A stretch of 7,181 nt of DNA from Candidatus Methanodesulfokora sp. (GTDB taxonomy: Archaea > Korarchaeota > Korarchaeia > Korarchaeales > Korarchaeaceae), in assembly GCA_023269865.1 (NCBI GenBank), contig JAGDWR010000079.1, positions 1 to 7,181 on the forward strand. Direction: 5' to 3'. Positions 1 to 6,270 of this stretch are shown here, piece after piece. The notes beneath the pieces are model-generated. The model made no database searches. It saw only the letters and a program-made list of their open reading frames with translations, and was not told the origin of the DNA. Position 1 is the stretch's first letter, and each line of letters begins with the position of its first letter. The position numbers and the translations under genes are program-made.

Positions 1-33
1 CGTGTCATCCATATCAAAGAGGAAGCGATACAA
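1..33 (-). CDS. HAD-superfamily hydrolase, N-terminal fragment (cut by window edge)
   Basis: Only the first 11 codons are inside the window. Read from a TTG start they give MYRFLFDMDDT, which is the HAD motif I (hydrophobic strand, then DxDxT). In this family the first Asp is the nucleophile and the second the general acid; here they would be D7 and D9. The TTG start lies 2 nt after the MoaD-like stop codon. It is preceded by a strong GGAGGAGGA ribosome site formed by the last codons of that gene, so the two are very likely co-transcribed and closely coupled. HAD enzymes are mostly phosphatases acting on small metabolites, so the substrate cannot be told from this fragment. The family call rests on one short but very characteristic motif with correct position, frame and ribosome site. 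The remainder lies outside the window. Confidence 0.66.
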   Translation of the reverse strand, partial: MYRFLFDMDDT

Positions 34-35
34 CT

Positions 36-272
36 TTATCCTCCTCCTATCTCAGGAAGAAAAACAATTAGATCATTCTCCCCGAGCTCTACATGCTCCT
101 CCGGCCTAACAGATCTTCCATTCACCAGTATTATTATTCTTCCACTCATTATTACGCTTTTAGCTTTATCAGGAAGGCCTTCTATTACATCCTTCAGCTC
201 CTTTTTTCCTTTTATCTCAATCTCCCTACCACCTGCTAGATCTGCTATAGGACCTATGAACTTCAGCTTCAT
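36..272 (-). CDS. MoaD/ThiS-family small sulfur-carrier (ubiquitin-like) protein
   Basis: This is a 78-residue beta-grasp protein with the MoaD pattern: N-terminal KFIGPIADLAGG, central IIILVNGR (about 46-53), then LGENDLIVFLPEIGGG at the C-terminus. The family is adenylated and thiocarboxylated on its C-terminal glycine and donates sulfur to precursor Z in molybdopterin/tungstopterin synthesis. Some archaeal members (SAMPs) also act as ubiquitin-like modifiers. It lies 74 nt downstream of an aldehyde:ferredoxin oxidoreductase, an enzyme that needs this cofactor, so a role in tungstopterin supply is the natural inference. The tail ends in three glycines rather than the usual two. The ATG start is supported by GGTGATC at 281-275. 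An A/T-rich stretch around 296-308 could be its own TATA box, so it may be transcribed both with the AOR and independently. A ThiS role or protein modification cannot be excluded. Confidence 0.88.
   Translation of the reverse strand: MKLKFIGPIADLAGGREIEIKGKKELKDVIEGLPDKAKSVIMSGRIIILVNGRSVRPEEHVELGENDLIVFLPEIGGG
39..47 (-). promoter_or_regulatory. Shine-Dalgarno site embedded in the moaD-like 3' end
   Basis: On the minus strand the last three sense codons of the MoaD-like gene, GGA GGA GGA, form a purine-rich anti-16S match (GGAGGAGGA) that ends 5 nt before the TTG at 33-31. The same bases therefore encode the functional Gly-Gly tail and serve as the ribosome site of the next gene. This site decides the TTG start of the HAD fragment. 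Confidence 0.6.
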
Positions 273-274
273 GA

Positions 275-281
275 GATCACC
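275..281 (-). promoter_or_regulatory. Shine-Dalgarno site of the moaD-like gene
   Basis: The minus strand reads GGTGATC followed by TC and then ATG. GGTGATC is an exact match to the archaeal anti-Shine-Dalgarno region (GGAGGTGATC core). It fixes the ATG at 272-270 as the start. Confidence 0.65.
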
Positions 282-321
282 ACAAGCGGCTAGAGGAACT
301 TATTAACTTACTGGCAGCATG

Positions 322-341
322 ACAATAAAAAAATAAAGTTG
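322..341 (-). terminator. Possible T-rich transcription terminator or pause after the AOR gene
   Basis: Starting 6 nt past the AOR stop codon, the minus strand has a T-rich tract including a run of seven T (complement of 333-327). Archaeal RNA polymerase terminates on U-rich tracts without needing a hairpin, and I see no clear stem here. The tract might end or attenuate the AOR transcript before the moaD-like gene. It could equally act as an A/T promoter element. Confidence 0.35.
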
Positions 342-346
342 ATACA

Positions 347-2218
347 CTACTCTCTCAGTTTAACTACTTTCTCGAGCTCTGCGGCAACATAATCCAGTCC
401 AAGCTTAGCAAGAGTTGATTTTCTTGGTATGCCTCTTTCGTCCCATCCCCTGAGCTCATAATACCAGGACAGCATTTGATCATATTTCTCTTTATCCAGC
501 TTTCTCCCTGCATAAGGTCCTTTTGTGTAGGGCTCGGTGAACCACTTCTCTGGAGGATAATCCATGTGCCTTCCCCACTTTTCCCCGAACTCCCTCACCC
601 AGAAGGCTCTTATCAGAGCATACGTCCTGTCGGATATCTGGTATATGTCATCCCATGTGAAGTCAAGTCCCGTGGCTGCCCTCAGGAACTTTGGATACCA
701 ATCAAGGTTGAAACCTACTTCAACCCACGGCAGCCTGCATGTAGTTGCATTTTCAAAGAAGCTTCTTCTCCTCTGCATTATTATCAATTTTTCTACCTTC
801 TCTTTGTTTATTATATCCCTTCCCTCTGCTATCTCTATAGATATGAACCATGCATCCTTGTGATGAGCTCCTATGGGCGATGTGCCATATGCCAAGGCCA
901 TGCCATGCAGAGTATGGCATTCATATGCTGAAACCTCCAGCCCTTTGACCTGAACAGCAAATTTTTCAGCCCCTTTTCCTATCCTTTTAGCGAGAGATAG
1001 AGTGCCCTCTGCCATGAGATCTCCGAATCCCTCTCTCTTTGCTATCATCTCAGCCATTCTCAGGTATTTCTCCCCATTTCCCCATTCTGGCTTTAATCCT
1101 ATCTGATCCTCCCCTATCAATCCCCTTTGATATGCCTCAGTGACAAATGCCAATGTTCCTCCAAGGCTTATTGTGTCCATCCCCATCTTGTCCGCCAGAA
1201 GATTCAAAGAAAGCACGTAATTCATGTTTCCTATCCCCAAGTTGGGTCCAAGCATCCCTATGTTTTCATAGTCTATCTCGACCACATCATCCCTGTAGGG
1301 ACCCTCCTTTATCTTATTCAGATTGCCACATGGCATGTTGCAGTTCGGACATCCCTTCTGCCCTATCTTGTAGTGCTTCTCCATGGCATCTCCATTCAGG
1401 TTCTCGGCATAATCAAAGATTCCCTCGCTGAAGTTCATTGTGGGCAATGTGCTGTTCTCCTGACACCACTGGAAAGCTATCATTGTCCCCTGCCTGATCC
1501 AAAGATCGTAGCTCTTTGAGCTCTTCACCTCCTTGTATCCATCAGCCCCGAGAGATGCCACTGCTTTTCTATCAGCAACAGGTATCTCCTTGCTCCCCTT
1601 TATCACAACAGCCTTCAGGTTTTTAGATCCCATTACAGCACCGATGCCGGGCCTCCCACCAGCTCTTCCCTTCTCCGACATGATGACTGCAAACTTCACT
1701 AATCTCTCCCCGGCAGGGCCTATCAACAATATTCCCGCGTTTTTTCCGTATTTTTCCTCAAGTTCATCCTGCGTCTCCCACGTATCCCTCCCCCAGAGAT
1801 CCGTCTCTATTATTTCTACGTTATCATCCTCTATTTTTATTATACTAGGTTTCTCCGCCCTTCCTTTCACAACAAGCACGTCATATCCTGCTTTTTTTAG
1901 CTGAACTGCTGCTTTAGTCCCTATGTTTCCATCTCCATACCCTCCTGTCAGAGGGGATTTAGCTGCAACTTGTATCTTTCCACTGCTCGGGATTGGAAGG
2001 CCTGTAAGTGGTCCTGTTGCCATTATCAGCAGGTTATCTGGAGATAGGGGATCAACTCCCCTGTTCAGCTCATCCCACAATATCTTCACAGCAAAACCTC
2101 TTCCCCCGAGGAAATCAACAGCCATCTTTGCATCAAGCGGTTCCTGAACATGTTTTCCCTTCGTGAGATCCACCTTTAGGATCTTGCCTGTCCAGCCCCC
2201 TCTTACCAAGAGTATCAC
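347..2218 (-). CDS. aor: Tungsten-type aldehyde:ferredoxin oxidoreductase family protein
   Basis: This is a full-length AOR-family protein of about 620 residues, close to the family norm. Such enzymes oxidise aldehydes to acids with ferredoxin as acceptor, using a bis-tungstopterin centre and one [4Fe-4S] cluster, in the cytoplasm. The N-terminal AFOR domain (about 7-210) starts GGWTGKILKVDL and carries GGRGF, SGKIQVAAKSPLTGG and RAGGRPGIGAVMGSKNLKAV. The C-terminal domains follow. The cluster ligands appear intact: C290, C293 and C297 (CPNC-NMPC) and C494 (ATTC). E318 in DYENIGMLG appears to match the active-site Glu of the Pyrococcus enzyme. The C-terminus YYELRGWDERGIP is typical. The substrate (broad aldehydes, formaldehyde, glyceraldehyde-3-P or other) cannot be assigned. 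Two starts compete: GTG at 2218, preceded by AGGAG and near the expected transcription start, or TTG at 2209, preceded by AGGTGAT. A MoaD-like gene follows. Confidence 0.95.
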   Translation of the reverse strand: MILLVRGGWTGKILKVDLTKGKHVQEPLDAKMAVDFLGGRGFAVKILWDELNRGVDPLSPDNLLIMATGPLTGLPIPSSGKIQVAAKSPLTGGYGDGNIGTKAAVQLKKAGYDVLVVKGRAEKPSIIKIEDDNVEIIETDLWGRDTWETQDELEEKYGKNAGILLIGPAGERLVKFAVIMSEKGRAGGRPGIGAVMGSKNLKAVVIKGSKEIPVADRKAVASLGADGYKEVKSSKSYDLWIRQGTMIAFQWCQENSTLPTMNFSEGIFDYAENLNGDAMEKHYKIGQKGCPNCNMPCGNLNKIKEGPYRDDVVEIDYENIGMLGPNLGIGNMNYVLSLNLLADKMGMDTISLGGTLAFVTEAYQRGLIGEDQIGLKPEWGNGEKYLRMAEMIAKREGFGDLMAEGTLSLAKRIGKGAEKFAVQVKGLEVSAYECHTLHGMALAYGTSPIGAHHKDAWFISIEIAEGRDIINKEKVEKLIIMQRRRSFFENATTCRLPWVEVGFNLDWYPKFLRAATGLDFTWDDIYQISDRTYALIRAFWVREFGEKWGRHMDYPPEKWFTEPYTKGPYAGRKLDKEKYDQMLSWYYELRGWDERGIPRKSTLAKLGLDYVAAELEKVVKLRE

Positions 2219-2230
2219 CTAGCTCCTGGG
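2218..2230. promoter_or_regulatory. Operator-like imperfect palindrome, AOR promoter copy
   Basis: The plus strand reads CCTAGCTCCTGGG, an inverted repeat with 5-bp arms, one mismatch and a 3-bp centre. It lies about 13-25 bp downstream of the centre of the AOR TATA-like box and touches the GTG start. It matches the 3180-3192 palindrome at 12 of 13 positions when that site is read on the opposite strand. A repressor bound here would block polymerase loading or initiation. Partial 9-10-base matches also occur inside coding DNA (near 5481 and 5781), so the assignment is tentative. Confidence 0.35.
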
Positions 2231-2239
2231 TTAGGAAAA

Positions 2240-2247
2240 AATATAAA
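2240..2247 (-). promoter_or_regulatory. TATA-like box of the AOR gene
   Basis: The minus strand reads TTTATATT within an A/T-rich island, in the 57-bp gap between the hydrolase stop and the AOR start. Archaeal TATA boxes centre about 26 nt upstream of transcription start, which predicts initiation near 2217. That coincides with the candidate GTG start at 2218, so the mRNA is probably leaderless or has only a few leader nucleotides. The AOR would then have its own promoter even though it is co-directional with the upstream gene. Confidence 0.5.
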
Positions 2248-2275
2248 CATTTTGGTCCGCTGGTTTGGAAAAAGC

Positions 2276-3172
2276 TCATTCCTCAATCTCCCATTTCCTC
2301 AGCTCCGATTCTTTTACCGGATATAGCTCATATAACTCTTTTCTTCTTGCTTCTAACATATCCAATGGCTTATTTACCAGCTCATTTGATGTTAAAACTC
2401 TCTTTCCAATGGTATTTCCCTTATTTATCACCTCAGCTATCCTTTTGCTCCAATCTAGATCTCTGAGAAGGTGGTGATCTATGACAAGAGTTTCAACTAT
2501 ATCTAGGATCCTAATGAGATTTCTTATAGAGGCCTCCAGGCTGGCCTGTGAATATCTGTAACCAAGCATATAAGTCATAGGACCGTCTATCATCACAGTT
2601 CTTGGTTTATTCTCTACCACAAATTTAACTTGATCCTCAAGAGAAGGACCCTCTACATCACTTGTGAAAAGAAAGCTTTCATCTCCTTCCCTTATCAGGA
2701 CCTCTATAACATATCCCAGCCTATTATTCGTCCCATGAAACACAGGATTTGAGAATATTATCTCCGTCTCTCCCTCCAATATTTTATTACCATCAGCTAT
2801 TTCTATCTTCGCCCTATTGCCAAGCTGCTTCAGGAAAAAAGATGCTCTACTTCTCTGACTGTAGTTTATATTCTTTTCCGGATCTTTTATCAGCACTCTC
2901 TTCCCCTCATATATCTCCAGGTCATTCCACGGGTTGTGATGATCATAATGATAATGAGTTATTATCAGGACATCTGCCTTTTCAGCATGGCGGACTATCT
3001 CACTCCAGTGCTCTTGCATCCTCTCCCATTCCCTTGGATGAGGAGGAAGGCCATACCTGCTTGGTCCAAGCGCAACGCCGGGATCTATCATTATCCTTAC
3101 ATCTTTTGTCTCCACAAATGTGGCCATACTCCTTGCACCCATGGAATCCGAGCTCAATGGAACAACTCTCAT
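2276..3172 (-). CDS. UPF0282 (COG2248) metallo-beta-lactamase-fold hydrolase
   Basis: This is a 298-residue protein of the archaeal UPF0282 family, a metallo-beta-lactamase-fold group predicted to be metal-dependent hydrolases; no reaction is established to my knowledge. The family N-terminus is clear: a short strand, SMGARSMATFVET, then IDPGVALGPSRYGLPPHP. All expected metal ligands are visible (ATG numbering): THYHYDHH gives H73, H75, D77 and H78; H146 lies in VFHGT; D172 in TSDVEGP; H233/H234 in IDHH. No signal peptide or membrane segment is seen, so it should be cytoplasmic. I chose the ATG at 3172, because family members begin with this strand and GGGTG lies just upstream. A GTG two codons earlier (3178) sits closer to the predicted transcription start. 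It diverges from an MFS gene and lies 57 bp upstream of the AOR gene. Confidence 0.9.
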   Translation of the reverse strand: MRVVPLSSDSMGARSMATFVETKDVRIMIDPGVALGPSRYGLPPHPREWERMQEHWSEIVRHAEKADVLIITHYHYDHHNPWNDLEIYEGKRVLIKDPEKNINYSQRSRASFFLKQLGNRAKIEIADGNKILEGETEIIFSNPVFHGTNNRLGYVIEVLIREGDESFLFTSDVEGPSLEDQVKFVVENKPRTVMIDGPMTYMLGYRYSQASLEASIRNLIRILDIVETLVIDHHLLRDLDWSKRIAEVINKGNTIGKRVLTSNELVNKPLDMLEARRKELYELYPVKESELRKWEIEE

Positions 3173-3179
3173 AAGCACA

Positions 3180-3192
3180 CCCAGGAGCTGGG
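3180..3192. promoter_or_regulatory. Operator-like perfect palindrome, hydrolase promoter copy
   Basis: CCCAG-GAG-CTGGG is a perfect 5-bp-arm inverted repeat. It sits 13-25 bp from the TATA-like element on the side of the minus-strand hydrolase gene, just before its start codon. The same palindrome with one change occurs at the same distance from the AOR TATA box. Placement between box and start fits a repressor site. Direct evidence is limited to sequence and spacing. Confidence 0.4.
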
Positions 3193-3196
3193 AAGT

Positions 3197-3209
3197 AAAA
3201 GTTTTTAAG
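3197..3209. promoter_or_regulatory. Shared divergent TATA-like element
   Basis: The plus strand has AAAAGTTTTTAAG, and the minus strand reads CTTAAAAACTTTT. The centre, near 3205, is about 26 nt from the plus-strand ATG at 3231 and also about 26 nt from the minus-strand GTG at 3178. It is the only strong A/T island in the 58-bp spacer, so both genes probably use it or overlapping boxes. Such placement predicts leaderless or nearly leaderless mRNAs on both sides. Confidence 0.5.
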
Positions 3210-3219
3210 CCTGATCAAT

Positions 3220-3225
3220 GAGGAG
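3220..3225 (+). promoter_or_regulatory. Shine-Dalgarno site of the MFS gene
   Basis: GAGGAG is followed by 5 nt and then ATG at 3231, which fits a ribosome site. It would only be used if transcription starts upstream of 3220. That conflicts with the leaderless start predicted from the A/T element at 3197-3209. Confidence 0.45.
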
Positions 3226-3230
3226 CCGGT

Positions 3231-4367
3231 ATGCAGAAAAAGCTCTTAATAGCCTTCATGGCGCTCTCCTTCGTCTCCTTATTTGCAGATGCAACATATG
3301 AGGGAGCAAGATCTGTTATAGGCTCATACATAGAGTATATAGGTGCAACAGCAGTTATAGCAGGACTTGTGGGAGTTGGAGAGTTTCTTGGATATGTCTT
3401 CAGATTGTTAGGAGGAGTTGTTGCTGGGAGAAGTAGATCCAGCAAGGTGTATTGGTCGATTGTATTTCTGGGATATGGAGTAAATCTAGTGGCAGTTCCT
3501 CTGCTTGCATTCACAAGAAACTGGACTTATGTGATTCTTCTTGTGTTCCTGGAGAGGATAGGCAAGGGACTTAGACAGCCATCGAGGGATGTGATACTAT
3601 CGGAGATAACTGAGGGAATTGGAAGAGGGAAGGGCTTTGGAATACATGAGCTTCTGGATCAGATTGGAGCCCTGATAGGCCCTATAATTGTCGCATATGC
3701 GCTATATTTAGATGGATACAGCTTAGCATTCTTAATTCTCTCAATTCCTGCTCTACTGGCGATAATATCCCTATCTATTGGATATGCAAGCTACCCTGAG
3801 GTGAAAGCAGTGAGAAAGAGCACAAGTTCAGGGAAAACAGGGAGGATCTTCTGGATATACGCAGCTGCCATGGCTCTTTTCACAATGGGATTCATGCACT
3901 GGTCTATCGTGTCGTACCATTTGAAGGCAGCCAACCTTGCAAGTGATGAAGAAATTGCCCTCATCTATGCCTTAGCAATGGCATCAGACGCTGTCATGGC
4001 GTTGCCAGCAGGAATAATGTATGATAAAGCTGGTATTGCCTCCGTTCTCATAGCGCCAGTCGCAGCATTTCTTGAAGTACCTCTTTTCCTTTCGGGAAAT
4101 AGTGTGCTTGCTGCAGTAGTATGGGGAATAGCAATGGGAGCATATGAAACGAACATAAGAGCTGCAGTAGCGGATCTTGTTGAAGCTGAAGGCAGGGCAT
4201 ATGCATATGGGATATTCGGCTTCCTCACAGGGGGATTCTGGATGGCAGGAAGCTTGCTAATGGGCCTCCTCTATGAGATAAACAGGAGCTTTATAATCCA
4301 TCTCTCCCTGGTATCAGAAGTCCTCTCATTCTTACTGCTGTTAGCACTGAGGAGATCATTCCGCTAA
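3231..4367 (+). CDS. Major facilitator superfamily (MFS) transporter
   Basis: This is a 378-residue polytopic membrane protein with about 12 hydrophobic segments and a hydrophilic middle loop (about 188-205, VKAVRKSTSSGKTGR), as expected for MFS. Family marks include DATYEGARSVIGSYI in the first helix-loop, ERIGKGLRQPSRD (108-120) after helix 4, GRGKGFGIHELLDQIGA before helix 5, and a motif A-like GIMYDKAG (261-268) between helices 8 and 9. The C-half segment ETNIRAAVADL...GRAYAYGIFGFLTGG echoes the N-half RQPSRD...GRGKGFGIHE segment, reflecting the known internal duplication. These features resemble a group of uncharacterised prokaryotic MFS permeases with the G-K-x-[IL]-R-x-P-x-R-D signature. 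Substrate and direction of transport are not evident. Residues 1-18 are the first helix rather than a cleaved signal. It diverges from the UPF0282 hydrolase, so co-regulation is possible. Confidence 0.9.
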   Translation: MQKKLLIAFMALSFVSLFADATYEGARSVIGSYIEYIGATAVIAGLVGVGEFLGYVFRLLGGVVAGRSRSSKVYWSIVFLGYGVNLVAVPLLAFTRNWTYVILLVFLERIGKGLRQPSRDVILSEITEGIGRGKGFGIHELLDQIGALIGPIIVAYALYLDGYSLAFLILSIPALLAIISLSIGYASYPEVKAVRKSTSSGKTGRIFWIYAAAMALFTMGFMHWSIVSYHLKAANLASDEEIALIYALAMASDAVMALPAGIMYDKAGIASVLIAPVAAFLEVPLFLSGNSVLAAVVWGIAMGAYETNIRAAVADLVEAEGRAYAYGIFGFLTGGFWMAGSLLMGLLYEINRSFIIHLSLVSEVLSFLLLLALRRSFR

Positions 4368-4369
4368 AG

Positions 4370-4966
4370 CTACCTCCCTCCGCAGAGGGAGTCTATGCTC
4401 TCCTTGAAGAAGAACCATATGGAGAACACGCCTATCGTTATTCCTATTCCCAGCGATATCCCCCAGACAAGTCCAGCTTTTATTTCGCCTCCTAAGTTAG
4501 TCAGGTCTATGAGGACAGCAAATATCATAAGCAGGGATATCAACATTATCATTCCCTTCACCTTGTCCTCCAACTTGACTAGGCTCATTACGGAGCTTAT
4601 GCCGAATACAAAGATTATTGCAAGAAAAGCCACACTTCCTATTCTTCCCAGATATGAGACGTAGAGATTGTAGGCTTCGCTACCAGCCGGTAGGAAGACA
4701 CTGAGAAGAATTGCTGAGAGGAGCATTATGAGCCCAAGATCCGATAGAACTATGAAAACCTGGGTTATGGGGGTCATCAAGAAGGACGCTGAGTACCTGC
4801 CTAGGAAGCCTTCTACATCGCTCACCTTGAGCAGCCATCTTATCAGCCTGTTAACTCCCTTTATTATCAACAAGAATAACATTATCAGAAGTATTGATAG
4901 GGCTATCTTCGGGAACAGTTGTATGAGCTCTTGGGATATTGACAACAACGCATCTGCTAAGCTCAT
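4370..4966 (-). CDS. Five-helix integral membrane protein of unknown function
   Basis: This is a 198-residue protein that I do not recognise. Hydrophobic segments fall at about 19-37, 66-92, 103-130, 138-157 and 165-187, with short charged loops (KGVNRLIRWLLK after helix 1, KLEDKVKG before helix 4) and a short C-terminal tail ending CGGR. The first helix followed by a basic amphipathic stretch faintly recalls conserved TM-helix repeats in MscS-like channel relatives, but no MscS pore or beta domain is present. The ATG overlaps the stop of the upstream permease gene in an ATGA, and no Shine-Dalgarno site precedes it, so translation probably depends on ribosomes finishing the permease. This points to a matched partner subunit. 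Its stop is only 2 bp from the convergent MFS stop, leaving no room for a separate terminator. Confidence 0.8.
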   Translation of the reverse strand: MSLADALLSISQELIQLFPKIALSILLIMLFLLIIKGVNRLIRWLLKVSDVEGFLGRYSASFLMTPITQVFIVLSDLGLIMLLSAILLSVFLPAGSEAYNLYVSYLGRIGSVAFLAIIFVFGISSVMSLVKLEDKVKGMIMLISLLMIFAVLIDLTNLGGEIKAGLVWGISLGIGITIGVFSIWFFFKESIDSLCGGR

Positions 4967-6270
4967 AGGGTAATGAGAAAGAGAAGCCTATATATAAAGT
5001 ATACTAATATCAGAAGAAGGGAGAGTGCAAATACTTTTAGAGCTGTTATCATGGCCTGTCTTGATATAACAGCTATCGTCATATAACCAGCGGTGCTTAC
5101 CGAATGTATAAGCCGAGCATATCCCATAGCCACCTCCTTAGGAACGACTGCTGTCTCAGGAACAGCAAAAGTCACTATTAATGCCGCGATAATTTTTGAT
5201 AATCCAGCCAGAATTAAAAGCAGAAATGGTTGGAGAAACAGGCCTAAGAGCGATGCTATTACAAGACCGATGAAAGATGATGCTGTTAACAACACGGATG
5301 CCCTTGCTATTCCTAGATTCTCCACATAATTGGAGTATATAAGCATGGATAGAAGGCTGACGCTGACAAAAGTAGCGGATGTCACAAAGGAGAGAGCTGG
5401 ATGGACTATCGGCACCAGAAAGAATGGTACTGATAGCGTAGCAAGAGCATTAGTCGATATAGCGATCCTATGATGCCTGTAGCTCCTGAACAGATATGGC
5501 CCTACTATCCCGCCGACAGATCCTATTAGATTCATCAAGGCAGCTATATAACTTGGAGCTCCTATATTCTTGAGGTATGGAATCCAAGCTATTCCAAGAA
5601 TGTTGGAACCAGTGAACATTATGATAAGGAAGACAAATGTTGTTGATAGCTTTATTCTATCCTCCTCACGGAGCTTTAATATTCTTTCCTCCTCAAGCCT
5701 CTGGATTTTCAGCATAGAGATGGCAAATGTTGAGCTGAGGCCAAGAAGACCTGCTGACACGTATGGTATGTAATAGCTCTCAGGAGCTGGAAGAAATGCT
5801 AATGATAGGGTCATAAAGATTCCTGCTATAAGTGAAGCAGCAGCGCCTGCAATATTTCTCTTTGCATTTAGATCATCCAGTTCTTCTCCTCTAAACAGGG
5901 CCATCATAGCTGCGCTTATGAAAACACCAACAGGAACCGTTATTGCCATGGAAAGGGAGTACAGTAAAGCTGTTATCTCTCTGTTCCACACAAAAAATGG
6001 AAGACTCATCCACAGGAATCTCTCAGTCCCGTGGGAGATAACCATCTTCAGCTTGAACCTCCCGTAAATTATGGATTGTTTGTAATACAGTAGATAAGAT
6101 ACTACAACACCGAGAATTGCTGAGAACAAGCTGACTATCGATATAGAGCTCATTTCATATCCACTATAGCTCAACATCACTATAAACAGTCCTCTTGTCA
6201 CCGTTACGTATAAGCTGCCGAAAAATGCCTCTACTACAAGTATTATCTTTGACTCCCTATCATTCAACAT
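4963..6270 (-). CDS. MFS-like permease with an extra C-terminal transmembrane helix
   Basis: This is a 435-residue polytopic membrane protein. Residues 1-370 carry about 12 hydrophobic segments in two halves, split by a strongly charged central loop (about 187-208, RLEEERILKLREEDRIK). That matches the 6+6 MFS layout. Semi-conserved elements include GTERFLWMSLPFF near 81-93, the polar loop FRGEELDDLNAKRN (126-139) and SVGGIVGPYL. After helix 12 comes PETAVVP, then a linker of about 35 residues and a thirteenth hydrophobic segment (about 411-433), unusual for a 12-helix MFS. The ATG at 6270 has GAGGGG upstream (6281-6276), inside the preceding gene, which it overlaps by 11 nt. It overlaps the next gene by 4 nt. 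The substrate is unknown. Divergence from the other MFS protein here is high, so they are not recent duplicates. Confidence 0.82.
   Translation of the reverse strand: MLNDRESKIILVVEAFFGSLYVTVTRGLFIVMLSYSGYEMSSISIVSLFSAILGVVVSYLLYYKQSIIYGRFKLKMVISHGTERFLWMSLPFFVWNREITALLYSLSMAITVPVGVFISAAMMALFRGEELDDLNAKRNIAGAAASLIAGIFMTLSLAFLPAPESYYIPYVSAGLLGLSSTFAISMLKIQRLEEERILKLREEDRIKLSTTFVFLIIMFTGSNILGIAWIPYLKNIGAPSYIAALMNLIGSVGGIVGPYLFRSYRHHRIAISTNALATLSVPFFLVPIVHPALSFVTSATFVSVSLLSMLIYSNYVENLGIARASVLLTASSFIGLVIASLLGLFLQPFLLLILAGLSKIIAALIVTFAVPETAVVPKEVAMGYARLIHSVSTAGYMTIAVISRQAMITALKVFALSLLLILVYFIYRLLFLITL

Noticed and set aside
476..2147. Several plus-strand open frames of 74-151 codons opposite the AOR gene
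   Set aside because: They are antisense shadows of a strongly conserved enzyme; the translations are rich in Ser, Pro, His and Cys and show no family motif or ribosome site.
2265..3208. Plus-strand open frames (70-141 codons) opposite the UPF0282 hydrolase
   Set aside because: The minus-strand frame has all family metal ligands, and the opposite frames lack any recognisable domain.
3000..3514. Minus-strand frames of 72 and 99 codons across the divergent promoter and the MFS 5' end
   Set aside because: They overlap well-supported genes on both sides and their low-complexity Thr/Pro/Cys composition is typical of shadow frames.
4370..4966. The five-helix protein as an MscS mechanosensitive channel
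   Set aside because: Only the first helix plus basic stretch recalls MscS-related TM repeats; the pore helix glycine/alanine pattern and the beta domain are absent.
4395..5773. Plus-strand frames of 67-89 codons opposite the membrane unit
   Set aside because: They mirror hydrophobic codons of the minus-strand genes; no motif or ribosome site supports them.
5781..5790. CAGGAGCTGG as a third operator copy
   Set aside because: It lies inside the permease coding region, matches only part of the palindrome, and has no TATA box at the required distance.
3231..6270. The two MFS-type transporters as a recent tandem duplication
   Set aside because: They share no stretch of similar sequence beyond hydrophobicity, differ in loops and length, and lie on opposite strands.
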